Source: Rhizobium sp. Root482
Lineage (GTDB): Bacteria; Pseudomonadota; Alphaproteobacteria; Rhizobiales; Rhizobiaceae
DNA: 64,000 bases
Assembly: GCF_001426565.1 (NCBI RefSeq)
Contig: NZ_LMFA01000008.1
Span: 1 to 64,000, forward strand
Direction: 5' to 3'
Shown here: in pieces, positions 9,899 to 19,719 of the stretch
How the letters are laid out: every line of letters starts with the position of its first letter
Position numbering within the stretch: the first letter of the stretch is position 1
Notes under the pieces: generated by a model
What the model saw: only the letters and a program-made list of their open reading frames with translations
Databases searched by the model: none
Told to the model about the DNA's origin: nothing
Translations under genes and position numbers: made by a program

Positions 9899-11268
9899 TG
9901 TGGAACAAACTGGCAAAAACCTGGATGGCGGCCCTTCTGGCCGCCATTCCTTCGGCTGCGTTGGCCGCGGAATGGATCGTCACACCCTCCGGCGGACCGA
10001 CGCTGTCGGCCGTTCTCGAGGCGGCGGCTCCGGGTGACCGGATACACCTCAAGCCGGGCCGGTACAACGGGCCGCTGGTCATCGACAAGCCGGTGACGCT
10101 CGACGGCGAGGACGGAGCCAGCATCGTCGGCAACGGCGAGGGCAGCGTCGTCACCATCGAGGCGGAGAAGGTTGCCGTGCGCGGTATCGAGGTCACCGGC
10201 TCGGGCATGAACCTGTCGACGCTGGATTCCGGTATCTTCGCAGCCCGGACGGCGACCGGCGCGATCATCGAGAACAACACCCTTACCGGCAATCTGTTCG
10301 GCATCTATCTCCACGGCGCGAAGGACTCGCTGGCCCGGAAGAACGTGGTCGTCGGCCTCAAGGATGGCCGGATGAGCGAGTTCGGCAGCGGCATATCGGT
10401 ATGGAACGCACCGGGCGGCAAGGTCATCGACAACGATATCAGTTTCGGTCGCGACGGTATCGCCACGATGGCCAGCAAGAAGAATGTCTTCAGTGGCAAC
10501 CGCTTCCACGACCTGCGCTTCGCCATCCATTACATGTATACCAATGACAGCGTGATCAGCGGCAATGTCTCGACCGGCAATTCCGTCGGCTATGCCATCA
10601 TGTTCTCCAACCGGCTGAAGATCATCGACAATATCTCCGACGGCGACCGCGACCACGGCCTGCTGTTGAATTCGGCCAACAGTTCGACGATTACCGGCAA
10701 TATCGTCCGCGGACGGCTGCAGCCGGCGGACCGCTGGACGATGGCCGGGATCCAGGATTCCGGTCATGGCGTGAAGGATGATGCCGAGGCGACGGGCGCC
10801 GTCGAGGGCGGCATGCGGCTCGGCCCGGAGAAATGCGTCTTCATCTACAATGCCAACCGGAACAAGCTGCTCGGCAACGAATTCCAGGGCTGCGCCATCG
10901 GCATCCATTTCACCGCCGGGTCGGAAGGCAATACGATGACCGGCAATGCCTTCATCGACAATCGCAACCAGGTGAAATATGTCGGCACCCGCTATCTCGA
11001 CTGGTCGGTGAACGGGCGCGGCAACTACTGGAGCGACAACCCGGCCTTCGATCTTGATGGCGATGGAATCGGCGATATTACCTATCGCCCGAATGACCTG
11101 ATGGACAAGGTCCTGTGGACCTCGCCGCAGGCCAAGATTCTCACATCGAGCCCGGCCGTGCAGATCATCCGCTGGGCGCAGGTCCAGTTTCCGGCGCTGC
11201 TACCGGGCGGCGTGGTGGACAGCCATCCGTTGATGGCACCGACAAGACAGAAGGACGATTTGCAGTGA
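9898..11268 (+). CDS. nosD: NosD, periplasmic copper-site maturation protein
   Basis: NosD works with the NosFY ABC transporter to mature the CuZ centre of NosZ. The 456-residue protein has a signal peptide (cleavage likely after ALAAE, near residue 24) and a right-handed parallel beta-helix made of carbohydrate-binding/sugar-hydrolase (CASH) repeats, seen as repeated 'I.N...G' turns such as ENNTLTGNLFGIYLHGA. The start ATG overlaps the nosZ stop by one base, showing translational coupling. Confidence 0.96.
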   Translation: MWNKLAKTWMAALLAAIPSAALAAEWIVTPSGGPTLSAVLEAAAPGDRIHLKPGRYNGPLVIDKPVTLDGEDGASIVGNGEGSVVTIEAEKVAVRGIEVTGSGMNLSTLDSGIFAARTATGAIIENNTLTGNLFGIYLHGAKDSLARKNVVVGLKDGRMSEFGSGISVWNAPGGKVIDNDISFGRDGIATMASKKNVFSGNRFHDLRFAIHYMYTNDSVISGNVSTGNSVGYAIMFSNRLKIIDNISDGDRDHGLLLNSANSSTITGNIVRGRLQPADRWTMAGIQDSGHGVKDDAEATGAVEGGMRLGPEKCVFIYNANRNKLLGNEFQGCAIGIHFTAGSEGNTMTGNAFIDNRNQVKYVGTRYLDWSVNGRGNYWSDNPAFDLDGDGIGDITYRPNDLMDKVLWTSPQAKILTSSPAVQIIRWAQVQFPALLPGGVVDSHPLMAPTRQKDDLQ

Positions 11269-12185
11269 CGGCACCCACGGTTACATTATCAGGCGTGGCG
11301 AAACGCTACGGCCGGATCGAGGCGGTCAAGGATGTCTCCTTCGAACTTGAACAGGGACAGACGGTGGCCCTTGTCGGCCATAACGGCGCAGGCAAGACGA
11401 CGCTGATCAAGCTGATGCTCGGCCTCATCCGGCCGACGCAGGGCACAGTGCAGGTGCTGGGTGAAGACCCGGCCCGAGGCGATTTTGCCGTGCGCCAGCG
11501 GCTCGGTTACCTGCCGGAGAGCGTCTCCTTCCACATGGCGTTGACGGGACGGGAGACGCTTGCCTTCTATGCACGGCTGAAACGTGTGGATGTGTCGGAC
11601 ATAGCGGGCCTGTTCGAGCGCGTCGGACTTGCGCCTGCTGCGGCCGACCGCGCGGTCCGGACCTATTCCAAAGGCATGCGGCAGCGGCTCGGGCTGGCCC
11701 AGGCGCTACTCGGTTCGCCGCGCGTGCTGCTGCTCGACGAGCCCACCAGCGGGCTCGATCCGGCGTTGAGACGAAATTTTTATGAACTGGTATCCGGCCT
11801 GCGCTCGGCAGGTACGACGATCCTGCTGTCCTCGCATGCGCTGACCGAACTCGAAGATCGCACCGACCGGGTGATCATCGTCAACGAGGGCGTGGCGATC
11901 GCCGACGGCACGCTGGAGAAGCTGCGGGGCATCGCCCGCCTACCGACCCGGATCAGCGTCACGCTGGCGGACGGCGCGAGGATAGCCACCCCGAACGGTG
12001 GGCAGGTCGCCTGGAAGGCTGTCAGGAACCGCACCTTCGAGGCGGAGGTCGCGCCCGAAAACAAAATCTCGATCCTCAGGGACGTCACGGCCGATCCCGC
12101 CGCGGTTGCGGCGTTGCATGTGGTGGAGCCAACGCTGGATGAACTCTACGCCCATTTCCTCGGCGGGCGGGGGATGATGCGATGA
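11265..12185 (+). CDS. nosF: NosF, ABC-transporter ATPase for NosZ maturation
   Basis: This is the cytoplasmic ATPase of the NosDFY complex. The 306-residue protein has Walker A (GHNGAGKTT, near residues 37-45), an ABC signature variant (YSKGMRQRLGLAQ), Walker B (VLLLDEPTSGLDP) and the switch His (LSSHAL). I chose the GTG at 11265, which overlaps the nosD stop and has AGAAGGA about nine bases upstream; an in-frame upstream extension would run back through nosD and is not credible. Confidence 0.95.
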   Translation: MTAPTVTLSGVAKRYGRIEAVKDVSFELEQGQTVALVGHNGAGKTTLIKLMLGLIRPTQGTVQVLGEDPARGDFAVRQRLGYLPESVSFHMALTGRETLAFYARLKRVDVSDIAGLFERVGLAPAAADRAVRTYSKGMRQRLGLAQALLGSPRVLLLDEPTSGLDPALRRNFYELVSGLRSAGTTILLSSHALTELEDRTDRVIIVNEGVAIADGTLEKLRGIARLPTRISVTLADGARIATPNGGQVAWKAVRNRTFEAEVAPENKISILRDVTADPAAVAALHVVEPTLDELYAHFLGGRGMMR

Positions 12186-13009
12186 ACAATATAGTGATCG
12201 TGGCGCGCAAGGAGATCCAGGAAGGCCTGCGGAACCGCTGGGTGCTGGCCACGACGCTGCTGCTGGGGGCGCTTGCGCTCACTCTGTCCTTCCTCGGTAG
12301 TGCGCCGACCGGCAATGTCGGCGTCAATCAGCTCGACGTCGTCATCGTCAGCCTGTCGAGCCTGACCATATTCCTGGTGCCGCTGATTGCACTGTTGCTG
12401 GCGCATGATGCCATCGTCGGCGAAATTGAGCGCGGCACGATGCTGCTGCTGATCAGCTACCCGATCGGCCGGCGGCAGATCATCTTCGGCAAGTTTCTCG
12501 GCCATCTGGCGATCCTCGCCTTCGCCACCCTGTTCGGCTACGGCACGGCGGCTGCGGCACTGGCGATGACCGGAACCGAAATCGGCCTGGCCAGCTGGTG
12601 GGCCTTCCTCGCGATGATCACTTCATCGATCCTGCTGGGCATGGTATTCATCGCCATCGGTTATGTAACGAGCGCGCTTTCCAGCGAGCGGAGCACGGCC
12701 GGCGGCATCGCGATCGGCGTGTGGCTGTTCTTCGTGCTGATCTACGATATGGCCCTGCTCGGTGTGCTGGTAGCGGCCGAGGGCCGGCCACTGCCGACGG
12801 GGCTTCTCGACGGCCTGCTGGTCCTCAACCCCACCGATGCCTACCGGCTGCTCAATCTGGGCTCGGGGGAGGCGGGCGCGCTTTCGGGGCTCGGCGGCAT
12901 CGCCGGACATACGGGGCTTAGCGGACCGATGCTCGTAGCCGCCCTCATCGCCTGGATCGTCGCCCCGCTGGCGCTGACGCTCAGGATATTCTCAAGGAGA
13001 GAACTATGA
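12182..13009 (+). CDS. nosY: NosY, membrane permease of the NosDFY complex
   Basis: The 275-residue ABC-2 type permease has about six hydrophobic helices, starting after a short amphipathic stretch (IVIVARKEIQEGLRNRW) typical of NosY. With NosF and NosD it supplies a factor, probably sulfur, for CuZ assembly across the inner membrane. ATG overlaps the nosF stop by four bases (ATGA), and its own stop overlaps the nosL start in the same way. Confidence 0.95.
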   Translation: MNNIVIVARKEIQEGLRNRWVLATTLLLGALALTLSFLGSAPTGNVGVNQLDVVIVSLSSLTIFLVPLIALLLAHDAIVGEIERGTMLLLISYPIGRRQIIFGKFLGHLAILAFATLFGYGTAAAALAMTGTEIGLASWWAFLAMITSSILLGMVFIAIGYVTSALSSERSTAGGIAIGVWLFFVLIYDMALLGVLVAAEGRPLPTGLLDGLLVLNPTDAYRLLNLGSGEAGALSGLGGIAGHTGLSGPMLVAALIAWIVAPLALTLRIFSRREL

Positions 13010-13575
13010 AGATCGCTCCCGTCATCGCACTCTTGTTCTGTGGCCTTCTCCTAACCGGCTGTAGTGAGGAGAAGGATGCCGCGCCGCCGGCGCCCTACGC
13101 GCTCACAGAGGAGGCGATGGGCCGCTATTGCGGCATGAATCTTCTCGAACATGCCGGTCCCAAGGGCCAGGTCATCATGTCCCAAATCCCCGAGCCCATC
13201 TGGTTCAGTTCGGCGCGAGATACGCTTGCCTTCACGATGCTGCCGGAGGAACCCAAGGACATCGCGGCCATCTATGTATCCGATATGGCCAAGGCAACCA
13301 CATGGGAAGAGCCCGGAGCCGACAACTGGATCGATGCGCGCACGGCCCTCTTCGTGATCGGCAGCGGGCTGCGCGGCGGCATGGGCACGGACGAGGCGGT
13401 GCCATTCTCGACGCGCGAGGCCGCCGACAAATTCGCCGGCGAACATGGCGGCCGCGTTGTCGGCTTCAGCGAGGTTCCGCGCGATTATGTGCTAGGGTCA
13501 TCGACGGACGATCCCGAGATACAGAGCACGCCGGAAAATGTGGAAGAACCCGGGAAAGGACAGGCAAATGGCTAG
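13006..13575 (+). CDS. nosL: NosL, copper-chaperone lipoprotein
   Basis: NosL delivers Cu(I) to apo-NosZ. The 189-residue protein has a lipoprotein signal with lipobox LTGC (Cys19 or 20), and metal-binding type residues downstream (RYCGMNL, plus Met-rich positions). The C-terminal 30 residues are acidic and Pro/Glu-rich. It overlaps nosY by four bases and nosX by eight. Confidence 0.94.
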   Translation: MKIAPVIALLFCGLLLTGCSEEKDAAPPAPYALTEEAMGRYCGMNLLEHAGPKGQVIMSQIPEPIWFSSARDTLAFTMLPEEPKDIAAIYVSDMAKATTWEEPGADNWIDARTALFVIGSGLRGGMGTDEAVPFSTREAADKFAGEHGGRVVGFSEVPRDYVLGSSTDDPEIQSTPENVEEPGKGQANG

Positions 13576-14557
13576 CATCGTCACCCGCCGCCGCGCCATT
13601 GCGATATTCGCCGCGGCCGCCGGCCTACCCCTGATACGGCCCGCGCGAGCGGCAACCCATGCCGTCACCTGGAAGGGGCAGGCGCTGGGTGCGCCCGCGA
13701 CGCTGATCCTGCATCACGAGGACAGGAACAAGGCCCAACACCTGATTGACCGCGTCGTGACGGAAGTGTCGCGGCTGGAGGAGGTTTTCAGCCTCTACAG
13801 GAGCACCTCCGCGATCAGCGAACTGAACCGGGTCGGCGGCCTGGCCGCACCACCCGCCGACCTGGTGGCGCTGCTCGAAACCTGCCGCCATCATTGGCAT
13901 GAGAGCGGCGGGGCTTTCGACCCGACCATACAGCCGCTCTGGGCGCTTTATCGCGATCATTTCTCGGCGCTAGGCGCCGATCCCGACGGCCCGCCGGCTG
14001 AAACAATCGCCCGGGCGGTCGGGCGGGTCGGCTTCGACGCCGTCCGCTTCAACCGCGACCGCATCGTGTTCACGCGGCCGGGCATGGCGCTGACGCTGAA
14101 CGGCATCGGCCAGGGCTATGTCACTGACCGCGTGGTTTCCATACTGCGGGACGCGGGCATCACCAGCAGCATGGTGGACATGGGCGAAGGCCGGGCGATA
14201 GGCGGGCAGGCGGACGGCACCCCGTGGCGCGTCGGTCTTGCCGATCTCCAGGACGCCGAGCGGCCCGACAGCGTCCTCGATCTCGTCGACCGGGCGGTCG
14301 CGACATCCAGTCCGGCCGGGTTCCATTTCGATGCCGCCCGCCGGTTCGGTCATATCCTGGACCCGCGCAACGGCGGTGCCAGCGCAGCCTACCGGCGCCT
14401 GAGCGTCGTTGCGCCGGATGCCACGACGGCAGACGCGCTCTCGACCGTCTTCAGCCTGGCCGATCCCGAAAGCGTCCGCTCAAGCCTTGCCGGAAAGCCG
14501 GATATCATGGTGGACCTCGTCCTGACGTCAGGCGAGCACAGACGATACGGCAGCTGA
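13568..14557 (+). CDS. nosX: NosX, ApbE-like FAD:protein FMN transferase
   Basis: NosX attaches FMN to NosR in the periplasm. The 329-residue protein begins with a twin-arginine-like signal (TRRRAIAIF, then an Ala-rich core) and has ApbE features: the EVFSLYRSTSAISELNR block, GGAFDPTI, and the GEGRAIGG and TSSPAG loops. The ATG at 13568 has GGAAAGGA upstream and overlaps the end of nosL by eight bases; an ATG at 13538 would only add residues inside nosL. Last gene of the nos operon. Confidence 0.94.
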   Translation: MASIVTRRRAIAIFAAAAGLPLIRPARAATHAVTWKGQALGAPATLILHHEDRNKAQHLIDRVVTEVSRLEEVFSLYRSTSAISELNRVGGLAAPPADLVALLETCRHHWHESGGAFDPTIQPLWALYRDHFSALGADPDGPPAETIARAVGRVGFDAVRFNRDRIVFTRPGMALTLNGIGQGYVTDRVVSILRDAGITSSMVDMGEGRAIGGQADGTPWRVGLADLQDAERPDSVLDLVDRAVATSSPAGFHFDAARRFGHILDPRNGGASAAYRRLSVVAPDATTADALSTVFSLADPESVRSSLAGKPDIMVDLVLTSGEHRRYGS

Positions 14558-14597
14558 ACGTCCGGCACCGCTTCAACCGGGTGTGGTCGGCGCGCTG

Positions 14598-15873
14598 TTA
14601 CGCTTTCTGAGCCATTCGGTCACGGCCGTTGCCGGCCGCCGTTGGCGAGGAGGGAGGCGAGCACACGCATCGACGGCAAGGCGTGCGAGTAGAATGCGTG
14701 CGGCTTCTCGCACAAATAGGTTTGGCCGTCCTGACCGTATGCGTCTTGGCGAAACGGTCCTTCGAGCAGCCGCCGTTGCAGAAGGCGCGCACCTCGGATT
14801 TGAGACATTGCGCCGTCAGCGTGTCGAACTTGTCGTTGCCGAATGCCGCGAGCCTGGCGCCGGTCAACAGGGTGTGCAGCGGCGTCATGTTGATGTCGCC
14901 GAGCCGGTAGCCAGGCTCGACATAATGATCGCAGCAATAGAGATCGCCATTGTGCTCAAGGGCCGGGTTGCGGCCGGGGGCATGGGTGAATGTCAGGTAA
15001 TGGCCGAAGAACAGCATGGCCTCGAACATCTGGATATGGACGCGAGAGACATCGTTGGCGATCCCATTCGTCATAGTCCGCGATGAGGAATTTTCCATAA
15101 GCCTTGCCGTACACCGAACGGATTCCGGCGTGATCCCCGGATAGCATGTAGGGCGGCTTCCACCTTTTGCCCTGAACGTCGCACCAGCCCGCATTGGCAA
15201 AATCGAGGTCCTCCGGGCAGCTGCGCTCGACGATCGGGATGAACTGGATCCATTCGGCCTCTATCGTGTCGCGGAAGTACCGGTAGATCGTCCGGCCGTG
15301 ATCCTGGTTGGCGGCATTGACGGTGCACAGGATGTTGAAATCCACCCCGTGCCTGCGAGGTTAGGCACGGCCTTGGAAACGAGGTCGAACGTCCCGCGGC
15401 CTCGCTTGTCCTTCGGGTAAAAAATCATGAAACGCCCGCGGACCGTCGAGGCTGAGGCCGACGAGGATGCCGCTTTTCCCGAGTAAGGCGCACCATTGGT
15501 CGTCGAGCAGCAGGCCGTTGTCTGTACGGAGTGGGATATCGCCTGTCCGGGCCGCTTGAACCGTATGATGAGGTCGATCGCCCGGGCGAAGAAGTCCAGG
15601 CCGAGAAGCGTCGGCTCCCCACCCTGCCAGGCGATGTTACCGCGCCGTTCGGGTGCGTTTCGAGCAATTGGCGGATATAGGATTCCAGCGTCGCCTCGGA
15701 CATGCGCGTCCGGCCGTCGGGATAGAGCCTCTTCTTCGACAGAAGGAAGCAATAATCACAGTGTATATGCAGGTCGCGCCGCCCGGCTTTGTCATGAGGT
15801 GGAATGCGGCGATCCGCGGCCTTCTTCCGAGGGGACCCGGGCCCTGATTGTTCGGCGGCGTCAGGTCTATCAT
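14598..15873 (-). pseudogene. Radical-SAM/SPASM protein (anaerobic sulfatase-maturase type), multiply frameshifted
   Basis: Minus-strand frames from 15873 downwards together resemble an anSME-type radical-SAM enzyme. In order there is a start MIDLTPPNNQGP with HLMTKPGGA, an altered CxxxCxxC region, IAWQGGEPTLLGLDFF (the SAM-binding GGEP), NILCTVNAAN, IQFIPIVER, and a SPASM-like cysteine part (GDLYCCDHYVEPGYRLG, then CNGGCSKDRF). At least four frame changes separate these pieces, so no functional enzyme can be made. It lies convergent to nosX, with no sulfatase gene in view. Ends of the relic are approximate. Confidence 0.8.
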
Positions 15874-16221
15874 GAAACGAAAATCCTCCTCCGCTGGTGC
15901 GAGGGTCTGCGGCCTATCGCCGCGAAGGTTTCCTGTGACCGGCGCTCGTCTAGGGGATGCACCCCATTTCAAGTTTGTGCCGGCGCAAAAACCTCGATTT
16001 CTTGCGTGTTGGACTGTGCCGGGGTGCACAATTGCCGTGATGTTTTTCCTGATCGGGCACGGGGACGGGGCCGATAAAGCCTTTAAGTGGAACTTGTGAT
16101 TGATTCTTGAGTTCAATCGGTAGACATGATTGTTCAGGCATACACTAGGCCCGACACCCTGGCTTAGCCTGCCGGCCCGCGTCGCCGTCATGGGCGCACT
16201 AGGAAGATCAAGGAGACTATG
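15874..16221. other. Intergenic region upstream of pseudoazurin
   Basis: About 350 bases separate the radical-SAM relic and the pseudoazurin gene and probably hold the pseudoazurin promoter. An imperfectly placed inverted repeat GATTGA-N9-TCAATC lies at 16098-16118. Its spacing does not fit the FNR family (see rejected items). No gene is supported here. Confidence 0.5.
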
Positions 16222-16659
16222 ATGAATATCATTGCAACGACTCTTGTCGGCATCGCCGTCTCGGCCATGATAGGCGGCAGCACACTTGCTGCGGACTTCG
16301 AAGTTGATATGCTCAACAAAGGCCCCGACGGCGTTATGGTGTTCGAGCCGGTCCTGACAAAAATCGCTGTCGGCGACACCATCACCTTCGTTCCAAAAGA
16401 CAAGGGCCACAATGCGGAAACCGTAAAGAACATGATTCCGGAAGGTGCCGAGGCGTTCAAGGGCAAGATCAACGAGACGTTGAAGCAGACCTTCACCACC
16501 CCCGGCGTCTATCTCGTCAAGTGCACGCCGCATTACAGCATGGGGATGGTCGCGGTGGTCGTGGTGGGGGACAACCCCGCCAATGTCCAGGCGATCAAGG
16601 ACGGGAAATTGCCGAAGAAGGCACGCGAGCGGGCCGACAAGGCACTGTCGCAGCTGTAA
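16222..16659 (+). CDS. Pseudoazurin (blue copper electron carrier)
   Basis: Pseudoazurin is a periplasmic type 1 copper protein that donates electrons to nitrite and nitrous-oxide reductases. The product (145 residues) has a signal peptide ending in TLAADF and a cupredoxin domain with the copper ligands visible: His in KGHNAET, and Cys, His and Met in [11 protein letters not shown]. Two ATGs (16219 and 16222) are adjacent; the second has the better distance from AAGGAG. Its place just after the nos cluster suits a donor to NosZ. Confidence 0.95.
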   Translation: MNIIATTLVGIAVSAMIGGSTLAADFEVDMLNKGPDGVMVFEPVLTKIAVGDTITFVPKDKGHNAETVKNMIPEGAEAFKGKINETLKQTFTTPGVYLVKCTPHYSMGMVAVVVVGDNPANVQAIKDGKLPKKARERADKALSQL

Positions 16660-16754
16660 GGGGCAGTGAAAACTGCCACCGAACCATGCCACGGCCGGTC
16701 AAGCGATCGGCCGGGCAATCCCGGTCTATGTAAAACCAGTGTTCCCCGACGACC

Positions 16755-17465
16755 CTAGAGGATATCGATCGCATCTTCGAGCGAGCCGATTACCGCACTG
16801 CCGCCGGTTTGGATGACGAAATCACGCGCGGCTTCGATCTTGGGTCCCATGGAGCCGGCCGGGAATTCCTCTGGACGAAGCTCACCTGCGGTTATCTTGT
16901 CGATCGGTTCCTGGGACAATCCCGCCCAATCGCGATAGGCGGCATCCACATCGGTGAGCATCAGCAGGATGTCCGCGCCGTGCTCCATTGCAAGCAGGCT
17001 CGCCACCCGATCATTGTCGATGACCGCCTCGATGACCGATAAGGCTGCTATCCGTCCGGCGGATGACCTAGATGCCGCCGCCGCCGCAGATGACGGCGAC
17101 GTCCTGTCGACAAGAAGCCGGATGACCGATATGTCGGGAACGCGCCGGGGCAGGAGAGACGCGACGACGTGACTGTAGCCGGTAGCGTCCGGCGCCGTGG
17201 TCCAGCCGCGCCGCTGTTAAGGTTCTGCTTCCGAGGCAGTACAGACCGGGCGGATCGGCCTGGTGGGCGTCTGGAATGCGAGATCGTCCGCATCGACCTC
17301 GACCTGAGGGAGCAGCGTCGTGACACGTCGGTGTCCGGCCAGGGCGCTTCGAGTTCCTGCTCGATTATATAGCCGATCATGCCTTCGTTCTGGGCGCCGA
17401 GCACGTCGACTGGATGAGCCTCCTCCGGAGCAGTACATTCCCGCCACTGCGATGACGATAAGCAT
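16755..17465 (-). pseudogene. arcC: Carbamate kinase, decayed
   Basis: Fragments of carbamate kinase lie in order on the minus strand. The start is MLIVIAVAG (normally IVIALGGNA). After an internal deletion come [20 protein letters not shown], then [14 protein letters not shown] in another frame, a VICGGGG-like piece, and a good C-terminal part (GADILLMLTDVDAAYRDW to AVIGSLEDAIDIL, ending at 16755). The enzyme makes ATP from carbamoyl phosphate in the arginine deiminase pathway. The deletion of the N-terminal substrate region and several frame changes make it non-functional. Confidence 0.85.
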
Positions 17466-17467
17466 TG

Positions 17468-17575
17468 CTAGCCTCCGATCGTCGCGACGAGGACCGCCTT
17501 GATCGTGTGCATCCGGTTCTCCGCCTGATCGAACACGATGGAAGCCGGCGATTCGAACTCCTCTTCCCTTACCGA
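17468..17575 (-). pseudogene. arcB: Ornithine carbamoyltransferase, C-terminal remnant
   Basis: The minus strand directly before the arcC relic reads [19 protein letters not shown], then [13 protein letters not shown] and a stop. This is the well-conserved C-terminus of catabolic/anabolic ornithine carbamoyltransferase. Upstream sequence cannot be aligned, so only about 35 codons survive. The order arcB then arcC, three bases apart, matches an arginine deiminase operon that has been lost here. Confidence 0.8.
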
Positions 17576-17725
17576 AATTGTGGTGCCAAGGAACTTGACA
17601 ACCACGAACTCCAGCAAGTTTCTCTGTACAGCGTACTTTCGGCATTTATGCGCAGCTGATATCCAACGCGCGATGAGACGTCAGGTGGAATATCGAAAAG
17701 CCGCATGCGGCGATGAAAGAAAACA

Positions 17726-19594
17726 ATGGTCTTCGCGAACTCTGATCGCCTGAAGTCCGCTTTACTCCTGGTCGCCGTGCTCGGTCTGGCTAGCGGGCTA
17801 GTATTATTCGCAGTCGACAAGCCCCACGCGGCCACTTTTGCGTGGCGAAGCGGCGTGGTGCCGGTCCTTGTTGCGTTAATCGTCGAAATTCTGCGACGTC
17901 TGTGGCGAGGCGAAGTCGGACTGGACATCGTGGCGGCACTTTCGATGTCGGCGGCTTTGTTTTTTGGAGAAACACTCGCCGCATCGGTCGTTGCCGTGAT
18001 GTACTCGGGCGGGGTATTTCTGGAGAGTTTTGCCGAGGGGCGTGCGAGGCGCGAAATGAGCGCACTTCTGTCGCGGGTTCCCAGAACCGCTACAAGGCAT
18101 GCGAATGGAACGCTCGTAGATGTCGAGCTCGATAATGTTGTACCTGACGACCTTCTCTTGATCCATCAGGGCGCAGTTGTGCCGGCAGACGGCGAGATCG
18201 CAAGCGAGCAGGCAATTCTCGATAAATCGGCTCTTACGGGTGAATCGATGCCGGTGCGCCTAGGTCGTGGTGACGAGGCCTTCAGCGGATCGATAAATGC
18301 GGGTGAAGCCTTTGACCTACGCGTTCGGCATCGTGCAGCTGAGAGCACCTATGCCGGGATTGTCAGGCTGGTGGAGGCTGCACAGGCGTCCAAGGCGCCA
18401 ATGGCACGGCTGGCCGAACGCTATTCCATATTGTTCCTGGCTGTGACGCTGGCGCTGGCAACCGCTGCATGGTGGTTCACTGGTGACCCGGTCCGGGCTG
18501 TGGCGGTGCTTGTCGTCGCAACACCGTGCCCGTTGATTCTTGCCGTTCCGGTTGCCTTAGTAGCAGGTCTTTCGCGTGCAGCGCACTTTGGTGTTCTCAT
18601 CAAGGGAGCAAAGCCACTGGAGACCTTAGCAGGGATAAAGACGTTGGTTCTCGACAAAACTGGGACGTTGACGGACGGACGACCGCAGATCATTTCGGTC
18701 GAGATATTCAACGGAATGTCGCATGACGAAGTTCTGCACTTCTTGGCGGCTCTTGAACAGGCGTCGAAGCACCCGATGGCGCGGGCAATTGTAGCGGCTG
18801 CACGTCAGAGGGGCCTTATGCTTCCGGCGCCGGAACATGTGGTCGAGCATCCTGGTGAAGGAATCTCCGGAACAGTCTCCGGCCGCCAGGTCTCTGTGGG
18901 AGGGGTCTCCTTCATCAACAAACGGCTCGCCGCGACGGCCGCGGCAAGCCCGATGATGAATGTCGGCACTGTGGTCGTCGCGCTTGCCATCGACAACAAG
19001 ATCGCTGCCCACATTACGATGGCGGATGCTCTGCGGACAGGTACTACGGAGCTGCTTGCAGCCCTAAGGAAACTAGGGATAGGCCGAATCGTACTGGCCA
19101 CTGGAGACAGGCGAGCGGTCGCAGACAATGTCACCAAGGGTCTGGGACTGGATGCGGTCAACTCAGAGCTTACACCCGAGCAGAAAGTTCATCTCGTGCT
19201 GGCAGAGCGCAAACATGGGCCGGTGATGATGGTCGGGGATGGTGTCAATGACGCACCGGCTCTTGCAGCCGCCGATATAGGGGTCGCTATGGGAGCTCGC
19301 GGAGCTGCTGCCTCGGCTGAGGCAGCAGACATTGTTCTTCTCCTCGATCATCTCGACTGTTTGTTGCCGGGTATAGAGATTGCCAAGCGTTCGCAGCGCG
19401 TTGCGATGGAAAGTGTCGTCGCCGGCATCGGGATGTCGGTAGTTGGCATGGTAGCAGCGGCCTTGGGCTATTTAACACCTGTGGAGGGAGCCGTTGTCCA
19501 GGAATTAATCGATGTTGCCGTGATCATGAATGCACTGCGCGTCCTAGCGATCAAACCCCGAATTGGGAAAGAAGAATACAGGCCAAAGGCCTAA
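17726..19594 (+). CDS. P1B-type heavy-metal ATPase with TPCP motif
   Basis: This inner-membrane pump has all catalytic P-type motifs: LTGES (near residue 171), the membrane metal-site motif TPCP (near 265), the phosphorylation loop DKTGTLTD (near 310), the HP dipeptide (KHPMARA) and GDGVNDAP. It is 622 residues long and lacks N-terminal metal-binding domains. TPC in the sixth helix is the mark reported for the P1B-5 group, whose rhizobial member Nia moves Ni/Fe; unlike Nia there is no C-terminal hemerythrin domain. Metal choice is therefore inferred and uncertain. Position in the low-oxygen block fits iron or nickel balance under hypoxia. Confidence 0.9.
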   Translation: MVFANSDRLKSALLLVAVLGLASGLVLFAVDKPHAATFAWRSGVVPVLVALIVEILRRLWRGEVGLDIVAALSMSAALFFGETLAASVVAVMYSGGVFLESFAEGRARREMSALLSRVPRTATRHANGTLVDVELDNVVPDDLLLIHQGAVVPADGEIASEQAILDKSALTGESMPVRLGRGDEAFSGSINAGEAFDLRVRHRAAESTYAGIVRLVEAAQASKAPMARLAERYSILFLAVTLALATAAWWFTGDPVRAVAVLVVATPCPLILAVPVALVAGLSRAAHFGVLIKGAKPLETLAGIKTLVLDKTGTLTDGRPQIISVEIFNGMSHDEVLHFLAALEQASKHPMARAIVAAARQRGLMLPAPEHVVEHPGEGISGTVSGRQVSVGGVSFINKRLAATAAASPMMNVGTVVVALAIDNKIAAHITMADALRTGTTELLAALRKLGIGRIVLATGDRRAVADNVTKGLGLDAVNSELTPEQKVHLVLAERKHGPVMMVGDGVNDAPALAAADIGVAMGARGAAASAEAADIVLLLDHLDCLLPGIEIAKRSQRVAMESVVAGIGMSVVGMVAAALGYLTPVEGAVVQELIDVAVIMNALRVLAIKPRIGKEEYRPKA

Positions 19595-19719
19595 GGTAGG
19601 GGATTACGAGCATCAATTTGTCGATTGCGCGATGACCAAAAAAGGGGGTCTAGTTCCATAGGTAACGACATCGTATTCCAATTTTGGCTGCCGTTGAGTT
19701 GGGCTGCGTCGAATGGGGG

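Noticed and set aside
8033-9916. Minus-strand open frame of 627 codons opposite nosZ
   Set aside because: It mirrors nosZ codon for codon, has Val/Asp/His-rich sequence without domains and no ribosome site.
16098-16118. Inverted repeat GATTGA-N9-TCAATC before pseudoazurin, first taken for an FNR box
   Set aside because: FNR-family sites need TTGA-N6-TCAA (14 bases in all). The spacing here is too long, and no other match was found in this promoter.
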